Shown: piece by piece, positions 11,151-21,306 of the stretch
Numbering within the stretch: the stretch's first letter is position 1
How the letters are laid out: each line of letters starts with the position of its first letter
NCBI GenBank assembly: GCA_963556145.1
Contig: OY744465.1
Span: 3,348,001 to 3,412,000, forward strand
From: Hygrocybe punicea
Lineage: Eukaryota; Basidiomycota; Agaricomycetes; Agaricales; Hygrophoraceae
Direction of reading: 5' to 3'
DNA: 64,000 bases
Position numbers and translations under genes: made by a program
The notes under the pieces: generated by a model
What the model was told of the DNA's origin: nothing
Database searches by the model: none
The model's input: only the letters and a program-made list of their open reading frames with translations

Positions 11151-11580
11151 TTTGGCTCCCCCGGGGTGCACCCGACTTCCCATGCACCCCTTGCCTTATA
11201 TAGTGATACCTAAGTAAGATGATTTCAATGAATCAGTTTTCACTCAACTTCTGTTGGTTGTAAAATTCTAGAGAAATTGCATTCAGTAGGCTTACATGTC
11301 TAGATCCTTATAGAAAAGTATTTTGGTTCTATTACATAGTTGCTTAGGAATAATTGACTCATCCAGAATTTGTGCTTATATTTAAGCATTAACTGAACAT
11401 ATTTTGACAAGAATTAACTCTTGGACATCTTAGCCTTCATACCAAAGAGCCATGATTTTTCAGTTATTTTATCACCAGCAGTACTTGGGTTAAAATTGAT
11501 GCATTCAAAATATTTCACTTAGCTACCACTATATCAGGCAAGGGCTGCATGGGAAGTTAGGTGCACCATCAGGTGCCAAA
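11151..11580. mobile_element. Short inverted-repeat element (about 430 bp), MITE-like
   Basis: The left end TTTGGCTCCCCCGGGGTGCA and the right end share about 65 bp of inverted similarity, including ACTTCCCATGCA and CCTTGCCT. TA dinucleotides flank both ends, which would fit a Tc1/mariner-type duplication, but the homology extends a few bases further (TTCTA), so the true boundary is unsure. No coding sequence is present. Confidence 0.6.
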
Positions 11581-11589
11581 TAGAACTAC

Positions 11590-13045
11590 CCAAAAAAAAA
11601 AGCTGTGAGTGCTATGAATTATGAAAACGGCTGTAATCAGAAATGATTTTGCTCAACAGATGCATGCTTGCATTTCTCTAAACAAATATATTGATAGAAG
11701 GGTATCTACTTAAATATAATCCTAGATACAAAGAAAGTGAGGGAGGAGGTGCAAAAGGTGGAAAAAAGGGCTTTGGAACCCCTTTCCTCTTGTTTTCTAT
11801 GGTAATGAAGTGCAGGGGGGGGGTGTACTGGCTGGAGGGTGGTCGAAAACGGGGTGAGATGGTTCATCCTGGTGGTCAAAAAAAGTAAGGGGGGCCTGTT
11901 GGGGCAGAAGATGGCAGCGAAGGAAACCAGACCCCCCATTGTCTCATTTGCTATGGCAGCAGGGCACGGGGGACGTGTACTGGCCGGGGTTGGTCGAAAA
12001 TGGGGCAGGGGTAGTGATGGTACAGTTTGGTTCTGAACCTGGGTTCAAACCTGAACCTACATGAACCAAACCTAAGTTCAGTTCAAGGTTCAGTCAAGGA
12101 GGGAATCTTGTGAACCTGGTTCGAACTGGTTCGAACCTGAACCTAATCTTTCATATATTAGTCTAATTTCTGCTGAGTAGAGACTTAGTTTTGGTCCAAC
12201 TATTTACTGACTTGAAATTTCAGCACTATTAATAACAGAATCTAGATTAGTTAGAGTTTATACTGTTGCAATTAGTGCTTCTGTAACAGGAATATCTGCA
12301 AACTTAAATATATTTTAAAATGTACAGTTGAAATTCAGCCTAGGATGCCATGTTGTCTGATTCAGTTATACTGATTGCAAGGTCTTTCCTTCCTGTTAAA
12401 ATACTGCAAAACATTTGCAATGACCATCTGAACAGTTTTCCAGGATATTTTATGCTTACTGTGCTTTAGACACATCTAACACAAGATTCTATTGATTTGG
12501 TCACAGTGAACATGGACACAGTACATGTAATTGAAAAGTCAAACCATTAGCACAACAAAAATGTAGAGTGGTAGGAAATAAAGGAAAAATTTGGATTGAG
12601 AAAATTGATTAGCTAGTATACTTGTATTTTCACAGGTTCAGTTGAGGTTCAGCCTGGCCTGAACCTGAACTGAACCTATCTGAACCTGAACCAAAGGTTT
12701 GGTTCAAGGTTCAGCATATGAGCTGAACCAAACCTCAGGTTCAGTTCAAGGTTCAGATTTTTTGGCCTGAACTGAACTGAACTGAACCTTACCATCACTA
12801 GGCAGGGGGACTGGTCCTGGTGATCATAAAAAGTGGGGGGGCCTGATGAGACAGAAGGCGGACCAGCGAGGGATTTGGACCCCTCGTCCTCTCATTTTCT
12901 ATGGAAACGACTCATGGGGGGCATGTGCCAGCTGGGGGTGGTCAAAAATGAGGCAGGAAGGGGTGTCCTGGTGGTAGAAAACAGGGTGCTGGTGGTGGTT
13001 GTGCAGACAGCTGGAACGTGAAGGCCTAAAGCCCCCCGACTGCTC
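11590..13045 (-). repeat. Inverted copy of the 3.3-4.0 kb dispersed repeat, interrupted by a hAT-like insertion
   Basis: From 11590 the sequence is the reverse complement of about 4030 back to 3283: first part of the foldback outer arm, then GGGTATCTACTT, then the tandem units with TTTTCTATGG and TCCTGGTGGT. The element at 12012-12800 splits one unit. Confidence 0.75.
12004..12808. mobile_element. hAT-like non-autonomous element (789 bp) with perfect 8-bp target duplication
   Basis: The element is 12012-12800, flanked by GGCAGGGG on both sides (12004-12011 and 12801-12808). Its ends are inverted: TAGTGATGGTA at the left and TACCATCACTA at the right. Subterminal regions are crowded with GGTTCAG/CTGAACC words in both orientations, a typical arrangement for transposase binding sites. 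No transposase frame is present. The TAGTG terminus and 8-bp duplication fit hAT. It is a different family from the TAGTGTTGCC family below, although both use GGTTCAG-like subterminal words. Confidence 0.87.
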
Positions 13046-14560
13046 ATTTTCAACCCAAACAATGTACTGTGGGTTGATTTACGTCAGCCATGGTCAAAAT
13101 CGCTGGGACGGTGGGTCTTGACTGTTGAAAAAGTTGGGTAGTCAAGAGCATATGTGTATGAGACTCCTGTGACTCAATGTGACAACTTCCTTTTTCAATC
13201 AAATTCCGTGTCATACAAATTCTTTTTCTCATCCATTGGAGTGGTGGTTGATTTTTTATGACCTCAGGGAAAGTTGTATATTCACAAAAATATTTGAGCA
13301 CAAAATTCCATAAATCTAGTTTATTCATAATTTTTCCCAAAAAAAACGGGTTAGAAATGCAGAATTTGGCTCCATGGTCGATTTCAAACATTAATTAATT
13401 ACTGATGAACCGCTTTATATCCTGGACTCATGAGAATGATTCTTCCATAAATAGAAGAACTTGTAAAAAGAGACAAAAGGTTGCTATATACAGTGACAAG
13501 TAAACCAAAGGGGGAAGACAGATAGGAGTGCAAAAGAAGATAAGATAAGATAGAAATGAAATGGAAAAGTCCAGTGTAGAGACTCAATGTCCCTCTGAGT
13601 CCATATCGTCGATATATCACGAATCTGGACGAACCCAATGCCTCCATTCAACTCGCATTTGAACCCAATGTAACCTGACATAACCCGACGTGATGTGACC
13701 CAATGTGACTGATGTGACCCGACGTATGCCGCTTCGTCACAGCCACTTTCGGACCAAATCTGGCAGCCTCAGAAGCCCCGGAGTTCTAATTATAGGAGAT
13801 GGATCTCATCGGACTTGATCCCTGACTTCGGACTTGCCATATTTATGCATCCCCTCGTCCTTTCGGAGATATGTAGGACGTTTTAGATCTTTTCCTTGGA
13901 TATTCATTTTCCCTTCCATTTTCCTGTCTATGTCGCTTTGCAACCCCCCTTTCCACATCCCCATTCCAGCTTCTCTTTGTAGTTTCCATCGGCCGAAGTA
14001 GACATGACCAAAAGTAGACTACACACATGTACTATAAAAACAGTCCCCGATGACTGTACAAAAAAGAGATACCCTTAGTCCCCGTGTTCCTCATAAGTCA
14101 GAATCATGTTTTAGTCCCTTCAAGTCCTCGTCCTTGTAGACCCTTAGCTTTTTGTAGTTCACTTCATTGTCTTTATCCTTGCTCTATTATTCGTTCATCG
14201 TTTTCAACCTGACCCGACCTGATCCAACCCGCCGTACCCGACATTGTCGGCATTGTCGGGTTCTTTGTTATTTATCCGTTTTAGTCCGTTCATCGCCGGA
14301 TTCATCGTTATTTGTCTAGTTTTACACGGCGGCTTACATTTTTACTTCCATTTCCACCTTTTACTACTATTCCTGACACTGACTTATCCACCGTCACTTC
14401 TACGCTGACACCCCCAGGCCAGGATCACCTTTATTGTTCCAAAGCCATCTCGAACCTGCATCTACACCGGAATGGAGATGGCCAGAGTTCATCAGAGTAC
14501 ATTGGAGTACATTGGAGTTGCACAAATATGACCAGATGATATACTGATATTTTTACTTAT
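13046..14560. other. Intergenic, no gene supported
   Basis: Includes a stretch with repeated GACCCAATGTGAC/GACCCGACGT words (about 13660-13730) and ACCCGACATTGTCGG near 14237. No reading frame has recognisable motifs. Confidence 0.45.
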
Positions 14561-15610
14561 AACATAAAATTCAATGTGATATCCCCATATATATACATTA
14601 TCTTATATGCTAATTATATATTTCAAGCAAAATTACTTATTGATGTTCATAATAATCATACAAATAAAAATCCAATAAAAGAAAAAAGACTTTGTTCATG
14701 CGATATGTAACATTAGCCCAATCATGAAGCACAGCTGTCTTCATGTTGTCATCTGTTGTACAGCATATAAGGTCATGGAGAAGTAGGTTTGAACAAATGT
14801 AAGTCAATTGTTATCATACTATTTAGGGGGCAGTTGTGTTTGCCAGTTGACCTATTGCCTCCTAAACATTTCTTTTGTGGCTGAGAATATTATATAATAA
14901 TGCAGCATAGAAGACATGACAGTAAGAGAGAAGGTTGATGAACACTCAAGACACTCCATGTAGTTTTATTTTTTCTGCTTTTCATGTTGCTGAGGTGAGA
15001 GGTGGGCTTATAGAACAATTGGCAGTACACAACATATGCTATATGTCTTATACCATATATAACATACTTTATGCAATTGTTTACTTTGTCATGGAAGTGG
15101 AGAGGGGAAAAAAGGAACTCATTCATGCCATGTGCAGCACTGGCACACTAAACAAGTTAAAAGACTCATTCTTTATCAGACCTGGTTCAGTGAGGGTTCA
15201 TAATTAATTAATTAATTAATTTTTGATAAAGTTGTTCGCATGTAGGGAACTTTCATTTTTGGTCAGAGATATGATTCTACTTGATATGCTAGAAATTAAC
15301 ATGCAGTTCTAGCCATATTTGGACAAGCTTACATAAGCATCCAAAGATGGGTTGTCCCAGAAAAGACAAACTACCTTCCAATTATATTCAAAATATTCAT
15401 ACTGACTTCAATTCTTATCGGAATCAGCTAAAAATCGACCTGCTAATATAATCATTTCAGGTGAGGTGTGACAGTCACATGTGACCAGTCTAACCATATA
15501 AGGCAATTGTATGCAAAATTTTGAGCTGATCACAGGAGTCATAGTCACATGTGACCACTGTTACTGTATATGGACATATCAGCCATATAAGTAGAAAAGA
15601 GCTTACAGCT
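14561..15610 (+). repeat. AT-rich interspersed repeat, rearranged copy
   Basis: The 3' part (to about 15153, ending CACTAAACAAGT) is joined directly to the 5' part of another copy (from about 15154, AAAGACTCATTCTTTATCAG). Both parts match the complete copy at 53905-55054 and, inverted, 35425-36607. Within it lie two GTCACATGTGAC palindromes 70 bp apart (15474-15485, 15544-15555). No coding sequence is evident. Confidence 0.7.
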
Positions 15611-16133
15611 GATTACATAATACTTGTCGCTAACTCAAAGTCCGCCTATCTAGCGCGCCTCACAATGCGCAAGCTATAACTCGGTGAGTTCTCAACCAAA
15701 TCATTCAAAATTTGTTTTATAGTACTCAGCCAGATTGGGCCTAGGTCCCCGTCTAATAAAATTCGCAAAAAAACCACTCAAAAACTATTCGTCATTCCGG
15801 GCGCTGGACAACCATCTAGTGTTGCCGTAGTTCGGTTCCGAACCTAGCCGAACCCGGTTCAAACCCCGAACCGAACCCTAGGTTCAGTCTAAGTTCAGCC
15901 AAGTGCTGAACCGGACCGCGGGTTCAGTTCCGGGTTTCGAGGCCTGCCGGATTTCCTGAACGGCTCCAAACCGCGTCCAAACCGCGAACGCGGATATTTT
16001 CAAGGTATTTATTTCATTTGTTTTTCGTATTTCTTTACTTACTTTTTCGTGTTAAACGGTATCATGTGACCATTACACGAAGTTTCTTCACCAACAACAA
16101 CAACTTGAACGCAAGGCCAATGAACGCGACACA

Positions 16134-16751
16134 ATGTCGCGTTCATGGACACAAGTAAGTTTTATCATTTATCTTAACTTTACTAATATTATCTGTTACA
16201 GGAAACTCGACCGCGACCACATCGCGAGCACACCACCGCGGCACAAAATGGATCCCAACACCAACGCGATGCCAACGGACGCGGGACAGCCGCAACACCA
16301 CCACCACCACCACCACCACCAGCGGCGGCAACGGCAACGGCAATGGCAACGGCAACCAGGCAACGACAACGGCAACGGCCAGCAGCAGCAGCAACAGCGG
16401 AAGCAGCAGCGCCGGCAGCAACGGCAGCAGCAGCAGTGGCAGCGGCAGCGGCAACGGCAAATGCCATCCAACATCACCACCAGCGGCGGCAACAACAATG
16501 GCAAGGACAACCACGACGGCCAGCAGCAGCAGCAGCAATGCCGGCAGCAGCAGCAACAGCGGCAGCGGCAACGGCAACAGCAGCAGCAGGAGCGCAGCAA
16601 CGACAGCAGCAACGGCGGCAGCAGCAGCAGCAGTGGCAGCAGCAACGGCGACGGCAGCAGCGGCAGCGCCGGCAGCGGCAGCAACAGCAGCAGTGGCAGC
16701 GGCACTGGCGACGGCAGCAGCAACGGCCACGACAGCAGCAGCAGCAACGGC

Positions 16752-16796
<45 letters not shown>

Positions 16797-16966
16797 TGCA
16801 GCAGCAACGGCCACGGCAGCGGCAGCAACAGCGACGGTGGCAACGGCAACGGCAGCAGCAGCAGCGCCGGACGGCTCCCCCGCAGCCCAACTACCTCGCG
16901 AAGTGCAGCGCCGTATCAATTGATACGTGCCTGCCATTCGCGAGGAGAACAGAGCTCATGGGGTGA
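16134..16966 (+). CDS. Possible spliced low-complexity ORF carried by hAT-like copy 1
   Basis: A 7-codon first exon (16134-16154, MSRSWTQ) is followed by a good 47-bp intron (GTAAGT..TTACAG, 16155-16201) and a second exon 16202-16966 that stays open to a stop, giving about 261 residues. The product would be a Pro run, then Ala/Gln/Arg-rich low complexity with long Gln runs, and a short non-repetitive end LAKCSAVSIDTCLPFARRT. No transposase domain is visible. Triplet repeats keep all frames open, so openness is weak evidence. The conserved leader exon and splice sites in copies 1-3 are the only positive signs. Confidence 0.3.
16250..16880 (+). repeat. CAG/GCA trinucleotide tract in hAT-like copy 1
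   Basis: About 600 bp of CAG, CAA, GGC and GCA triplets with a near-pure CAG run at about 16755-16795. Compared with copy 2 the tract differs by small in-frame length changes (net 12 bp), consistent with repeat slippage. Confidence 0.9.
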
Positions 16967-17814
16967 GCCCATCTCGGTCCGGGGTTCAGACCGCGTCTGA
17001 ACCCAGACCGAACGCGGACAGACGGTTCGATGCCGTCTGGGTCCAGGTTTGGCCCAGCGCCAAACCGGACCCGAAGTTCGGTTCGCGGTTCCGCCAAAAA
17101 GGGTCGGAACCGGACCGAACTGAACTTCGGCAACACTACAACCATCGGTAAGCCGTAGCTCGGGATCCACTCACACAATGCTAATTTTGAAGCTTTCTAT
17201 AGTTTATACGTGCATTAGCTGAGGGCAGGAACGCATCCAATCGTCCCAAAATGCTTTCAAATCACATCAAAATTTTGTCGCCCCGATTGGCGTGTGGGCG
17301 CCGTCACTCGCGATCAAGGCGCCCAATGCCCATACAGACATCTTCCCTGGCACGTACGCGACCTAGTGGATGGCGCGGGGCATGGAGAAGGCGGGCGGGC
17401 GGTCTCGTTTTACTACATCAGCATCATGTGTACCGTCACCTTTTTTTAGTCTTTTGCCTTCGTGAATTTGGCTCAAATCTTTTGCATATTCATACTACAC
17501 GCGTACCCTGTACTTTCTGAACCAATGGCATGCTGTTTCACTGTCCCAGTAGTAGTAGAGTAACTCCAAATTGAAAAATTGAAAAAACAATGGGAAAGTC
17601 CGGCATTGCAAAATAAAAAGTATATGAACGCGAGCATACGAAGATATAAATGCGAGTCCGACGCATCAACTACTACCCCACCCACTTCCGTTCCATCTTT
17701 CTCCCCATCGGTTCATCCGGCGCGTCACAATTCGTTCACGCGCGGTTCGCGCTCGTTGCGCTATCGGGAACTTGGGCGTTTCGCCCCGAAATACGTTGCG
17801 CGGAACGCTTAGCG

Positions 17815-18426
17815 CAAGATGAGCGCAGGATAAAAGGAAAAGAGCTTTATGCTTACAGATAAAAGAGCCCAGACCCTACCCCACAGTCGCTTGCACCCGC
17901 TGCAGATATGGCAGATAAAACAATGTTCCTTTTGAACATTGATGATGACAATTCTGTAGCGCAAGTCATTGATTTGGTCCCCTCCGACATTAGATATATT
18001 TCCTCCAACTATCGAGAGTTGTTCAAGCATGTTGGGGTAGGACATTGAGTGGGTTGTATAATAGCGCGGGAAAAAGTCACCAAATAAAATAAAGGCGCGG
18101 CTGACTGGAAGACTACCATCCCCAAACTGGTTGTTGGCGGGGGTAAGGTCCTCCTGGCCAGGATAAAGGTCCTCCTCATCCAGACTTTTTACCACCACTG
18201 TATCATTGGTGTCCAAACATTCTAATTTGAAGGCGACTAGCTTTCGAGCTGGATTTTCAACTGTCAGGCGGAAGATGGGGTGGTTGTTGGCTGGGCTCTG
18301 GATGTTGCAGTCACACAAAGCAATGCAGTCGTCCAACTGCTTTCCTGTGAAAATCAAATGCTGCTGGCCATTAATATTACACAATGACCTAGGAAAGACA
18401 AATTTAAACTTACTGAACACATCCAA
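17815..18426 (-). CDS. Unrecognised hypothetical ORF in duplicated block A
   Basis: An open frame of about 205 residues starts MDVFSKFKFVFPRSLCN and contains QHLIFTGKQLDDCIALCDC, one EDLYPGQ heptad, and a block starting FFPRYYTTHSMSYP. No family was recognised. Its first 80 or so residues are repeated in inverted orientation at 22579-22811, and its last 130 are repeated in block B (33184-33617). It is therefore a junction of two separately repeated modules and may be a chimera rather than an ancestral gene. Confidence 0.35.
18177..18407 (-). repeat. Left 231-bp inverted repeat of the 18.2-22.8 kb cassette
   Basis: Reads, on the minus strand, the same sequence as 22579-22811 on the plus strand, with only scattered differences. 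Both encode the stretch from VFPRSLCNINGQQ to VVKSLD or AVVKSLD. Homology stops at CTGGATG on the inner-module side. Confidence 0.85.
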
Positions 18427-18578
18427 TTCCTTGTCTTAACTCTTCGCCACCAGTGTATTGATCTGGGGTGATGGTGGATAACAGGTGTCATTGCGATCAC
18501 ATGACACTAGTTCCCTACTCCACTGATACCTTGCTCATATCAAACTTCTCCCTTATTCTGCTGCTCTACCCGCCCCCG

Positions 18579-19202
18579 ACCGCCATGGAAAGTGATATGA
18601 CGCCAGCGACTTGGAGTTTAGCAGTCGCAGGCATTCCGAAGGAGTATTTTGTTTGGTTGGATGAAAGCTGCATTGGTCGCGATCCGGCGCATCGATACAT
18701 AATTCTGCCAGCACTGTCATTCGACGGCGTCATTGTGCTTGGTGTTTTCAAAGGCTTTGTTACTAAAAAACGGTTCCTCAAATTTTTACGCGAAGAACTA
18801 GTAGGAGTTTTGAATTTTATTCTGTTTACCACTACTGAAATGACCTTTGACAAGGCACCAAAACTCCAGCCATATCCTGGAGTGAGGAGTGTCGTGGTAA
18901 TAGACGGTTGTGCCATCCATGTTGATGATGAGGTCCAGCGCATTATTGAATATCATTGTGGTAGATCAATGCCATGTTCCACTGTTGTGTGCACTGATGG
19001 AAATGAACTAGCCGCGAAACTGCTCTACTTACCTCCGAATTCGCCCGACCTCAATCCCCTCAACCTGTTTTTCGCAAAGTTACGAGCTTGGCTGTTTCGG
19101 AACGAACAACAGGCTCTCACCCCCAAATTGGTAGAGCAGGCGGTGCTCACGACCGGAACGAAATATGGTCTTCTATGCATTCTCAATTCCAGCTACTTTT
19201 GA
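18579..19202 (+). pseudogene. Degenerate Tc1/mariner-type DDE transposase fragment
   Basis: Only the catalytic half is left: FVWLDES (first Asp), RYIILPALSFDG, VRSVVVIDGCAIH (second Asp) and YLPPNSPDLNPLNLFFAKLRAWL in part. About 40 residues are missing between the first Asp region and RYIILPAL compared with the intact gene at 21.3-22.5 kb. At the third catalytic position, NPIE is replaced by NPLN, so the Glu is lost. The DNA-binding N-terminus is absent. A possible 54-bp intron (from GTAGGAG at about 18799) splits the frame. It is on the opposite strand to the intact transposase. Confidence 0.7.
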
Positions 19203-19394
19203 TTTTTTTTTTCCTTATTACTGAGAACTTGTTATGAAAACCGGCCATTCCAATAACGCTCTAATGTTTTGTGCAATTCCGTTTTTATTTTTGGGGTGGG
19301 GCGGGGGTCGGGGTGACGCATTGACAGCCCGCGAATCTTTATTTTGTGCTTGTTACCTCTTTTGTCACTCATAACATTTTTTCATTGCGCCACG

Positions 19395-21196
19395 ATGGGA
19401 TCCAAAAAACTTGCAATGAAACGTGCTCCCAAGGTCAAACGGCCAGTTCCTTTATCTTCCCATGAGCCTTCCGCACTCCCGTCTGACACTGAAGACACCT
19501 CGAGTCGCCCTCGCGCTCAAGCTGCGAGTCGCCCTCACGCTCAAGCTGCAAAGCGCGTTCATTTTCAAGATGATGAACCGCAAGGACATGACGATTCCTT
19601 ACCGATTGATAACCATACTGCTCAAGTTCCAGAGCAACGATGCGCTGCAGCAGTCAAGACTGCGACCGCCAGAGCTGAGGAACTACGTGTACAAGACGAC
19701 GCCTCAGATAGTAACATCGAGATCACTCTTGCCCACTCGCATGTTGCAGCAGCCAAGGCCAAAATAGTCCATGCACAAATAGCTGCTGATGAGAGTAATC
19801 TCGACGACACAGATGGTGACACCTCCGACCTGTATCTGTCCGACACTCCCAGTATTCAGCCGACAAAGACTGTGAAGGCGAAGACTGTGAAGGCGAAGAC
19901 TACTGTAGCCAAAGACTCAGCACGTAAGTCCCGTCTAATTTATACCCCGTATAATATACTAACTTTTCCTTAGTGTTGATTACTCTTGTTATTCCTGAAG
20001 GTGCCAGCGAATCGTCGAAGATGGTAACGATTTCACGCGATATTACTTTTGAAAATCTCAAAGCAAAAATATACGCTACATTTGGATGTATGGAAGTCAA
20101 TCGCCAACCCACATTGAGTTACAAGATTGGCGCTTGTGGCACTGCTTTGTCGCTTGCCAATGATAACAACTTTTCAGCACTGATGAAAAGCAAGGAGCTT
20201 ACGTCGAATAAATCTGCGGACACAAAGGTCTTCATCATAATCCCTAAAAATGTACGTTTCATTTGTCCTTCGATTTTTTATATCACACTTCAGCTTAGCG
20301 TCATTTTAGTACCAGATTTCTTTTACCCAGCACATCCAGAAACAAAAGAAGAAAGCAACAGCCACAGACCGGTCTCGCAGGCGTGCCGCCTCCCCCTTGT
20401 TCGACCTCGATGGTAAAGATGAAGATACTGACAATTCTAATACTGGAGACATCAAAATGGCAATGAACACTCTACTTGACACCTTGAAGCAGTGCGTGGT
20501 ATGTGGAGAAACCAAGCGCTGTAAGATCAACAGGTATGGCATTCATGTCAACCTTATGTTGCAACATGTCAAAGCTTGGGCCGAACACCTTGTAAGATTA
20601 TTTATTGTATTTATGATTTCCGCTAATATATGATTCAGAATGCCAAGACTCCTGGCATCACTCTTGCTGTTCCGCCACGTGTTGCAGCTTTCGCACAGTT
20701 CCATGTGGATGATCCTGTCCCAGCACGGCCAGTTGAAAGAAAGGGAAAGGCAACACACACTGCAGGAGCAGCGGACAACAATATCATCCAAGCTCAGAAT
20801 ATTTTGGGGCCCATGCTTGCCTTTAGCAAAATCGCGAATCTTCTCTCTGGCAGCTTAGCTCCTGTTCCTCAAATTCCGGCCGCAGTTCCTCCCGTTCCTG
20901 CCCCTCCTGCCGATATCTCAGTCGGGGACATATCTTTTGATGGACCGTCACCATACCCCACCATAGAAGAATTTTTGACCAAGCTCGATGAGAAATATAC
21001 CGACCAACGGGAATTGCTCCAATACATTCCGCAGTTCAAGAAACGAGGATTCCTCTTTATCGACGATCTCCTCAATGTTGCCGATCCTGTGGATGCATTT
21101 AGGGACCTTTTCAAGATGGAAATAGGTACAACATCATTCATCATTCACAGTTGCAAGAAGGAGGTAAAGCGCATAAAGGGTCAGTTGCAAGGGTGA
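19395..21196 (+). CDS. Intact four-exon gene of unknown function with a PB1/ubiquitin-like region
   Basis: Exons 19395-19923, 19974-20251, 20310-20591 and 20639-21196 join in frame to a 548-residue protein with GT..AG introns of 47-58 bp. Residues 1-175 are basic then disordered (MGSKKLAMKRAPKVKR at the start, Asp/Ser-rich middle, KTVKAKTVKAK repeat). Exon 2 encodes a compact region (LITLVIP, TFENLKAKIYATFGC, SYKIGA) that resembles a PB1 or ubiquitin-like fold. Exon 3 has a CVVCGETKRCKINRYGIHVNL cysteine motif (CxxCxxxxxC) followed by a helix. Exon 4 has a Pro-rich linker and a C-terminal helical region with RGFLFIDDLLNVADP, which suggests a SAM-like fold. It is convergent with the transposase at 21.3 kb. 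No function was recognised. Confidence 0.75.
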
Positions 21197-21306
21197 AGGA
21201 ATTACGGGGACTACAATATATTTCAATGATTTTCAATTGCGCACCAGTACATAATTGATACAATCTTATTTATAAAAAAAGTTCTGCGAAGTACATATGG
21301 GACAAA

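Larger units (their letters stand above)
15809..17146 (+). mobile_element. hAT-like non-autonomous element, copy 1 (1322 bp), 8-bp target duplication
   Basis: The element is 15817-17138, flanked by CAACCATC at 15809-15816 and 17139-17146. Termini are TAGTGTTGCCGTAGTTCGG and the inverted CTTCGGCAACACTA. Subterminal AACC/GGTT-rich words resemble transposase binding sites. The paralogous block B has an unoccupied site with a single GATGGTTG (34280-34287), the complement of the duplication, which fixes both boundaries. The copy is almost identical to copy 2, so it is probably young. Confidence 0.93.
15611..18190. repeat. Duplicated block A (inverted relative to block B at 33.18-34.49 kb)
   Basis: Without the hAT-like insertion at 15817-17138, this block is the reverse complement of 33181-34490 with few differences, including the reading frame at 17815-18190 and the non-coding part beyond it. 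It extends on the left into AT-rich repeat, as does block B. Confidence 0.8.

Noticed and set aside
3283..13045. The inverted 0.7-kb repeats as terminal repeats of one 9.7-kb transposon carrying EAF6 and RPT5
   Set aside because: The enclosed genes are intact housekeeping genes and no target duplication was found at the outer ends. Two independent insertions of a dispersed repeat are simpler.
13399..14028. Minus-strand frames between 13.4 and 14.0 kb
   Set aside because: No conserved motif, no splice-compatible neighbours, and a composition like surrounding non-coding DNA.
16189..16937. Long open frames in all six phases across the CAG tract (also 10.0-10.7, 24.8-25.5, 45.3-46.1 and 48.8-49.6 kb)
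   Set aside because: CAG/GCA triplets contain no stop in any phase, so open length is not evidence of coding. Only the frame joined to the conserved leader exon was kept, at low confidence.
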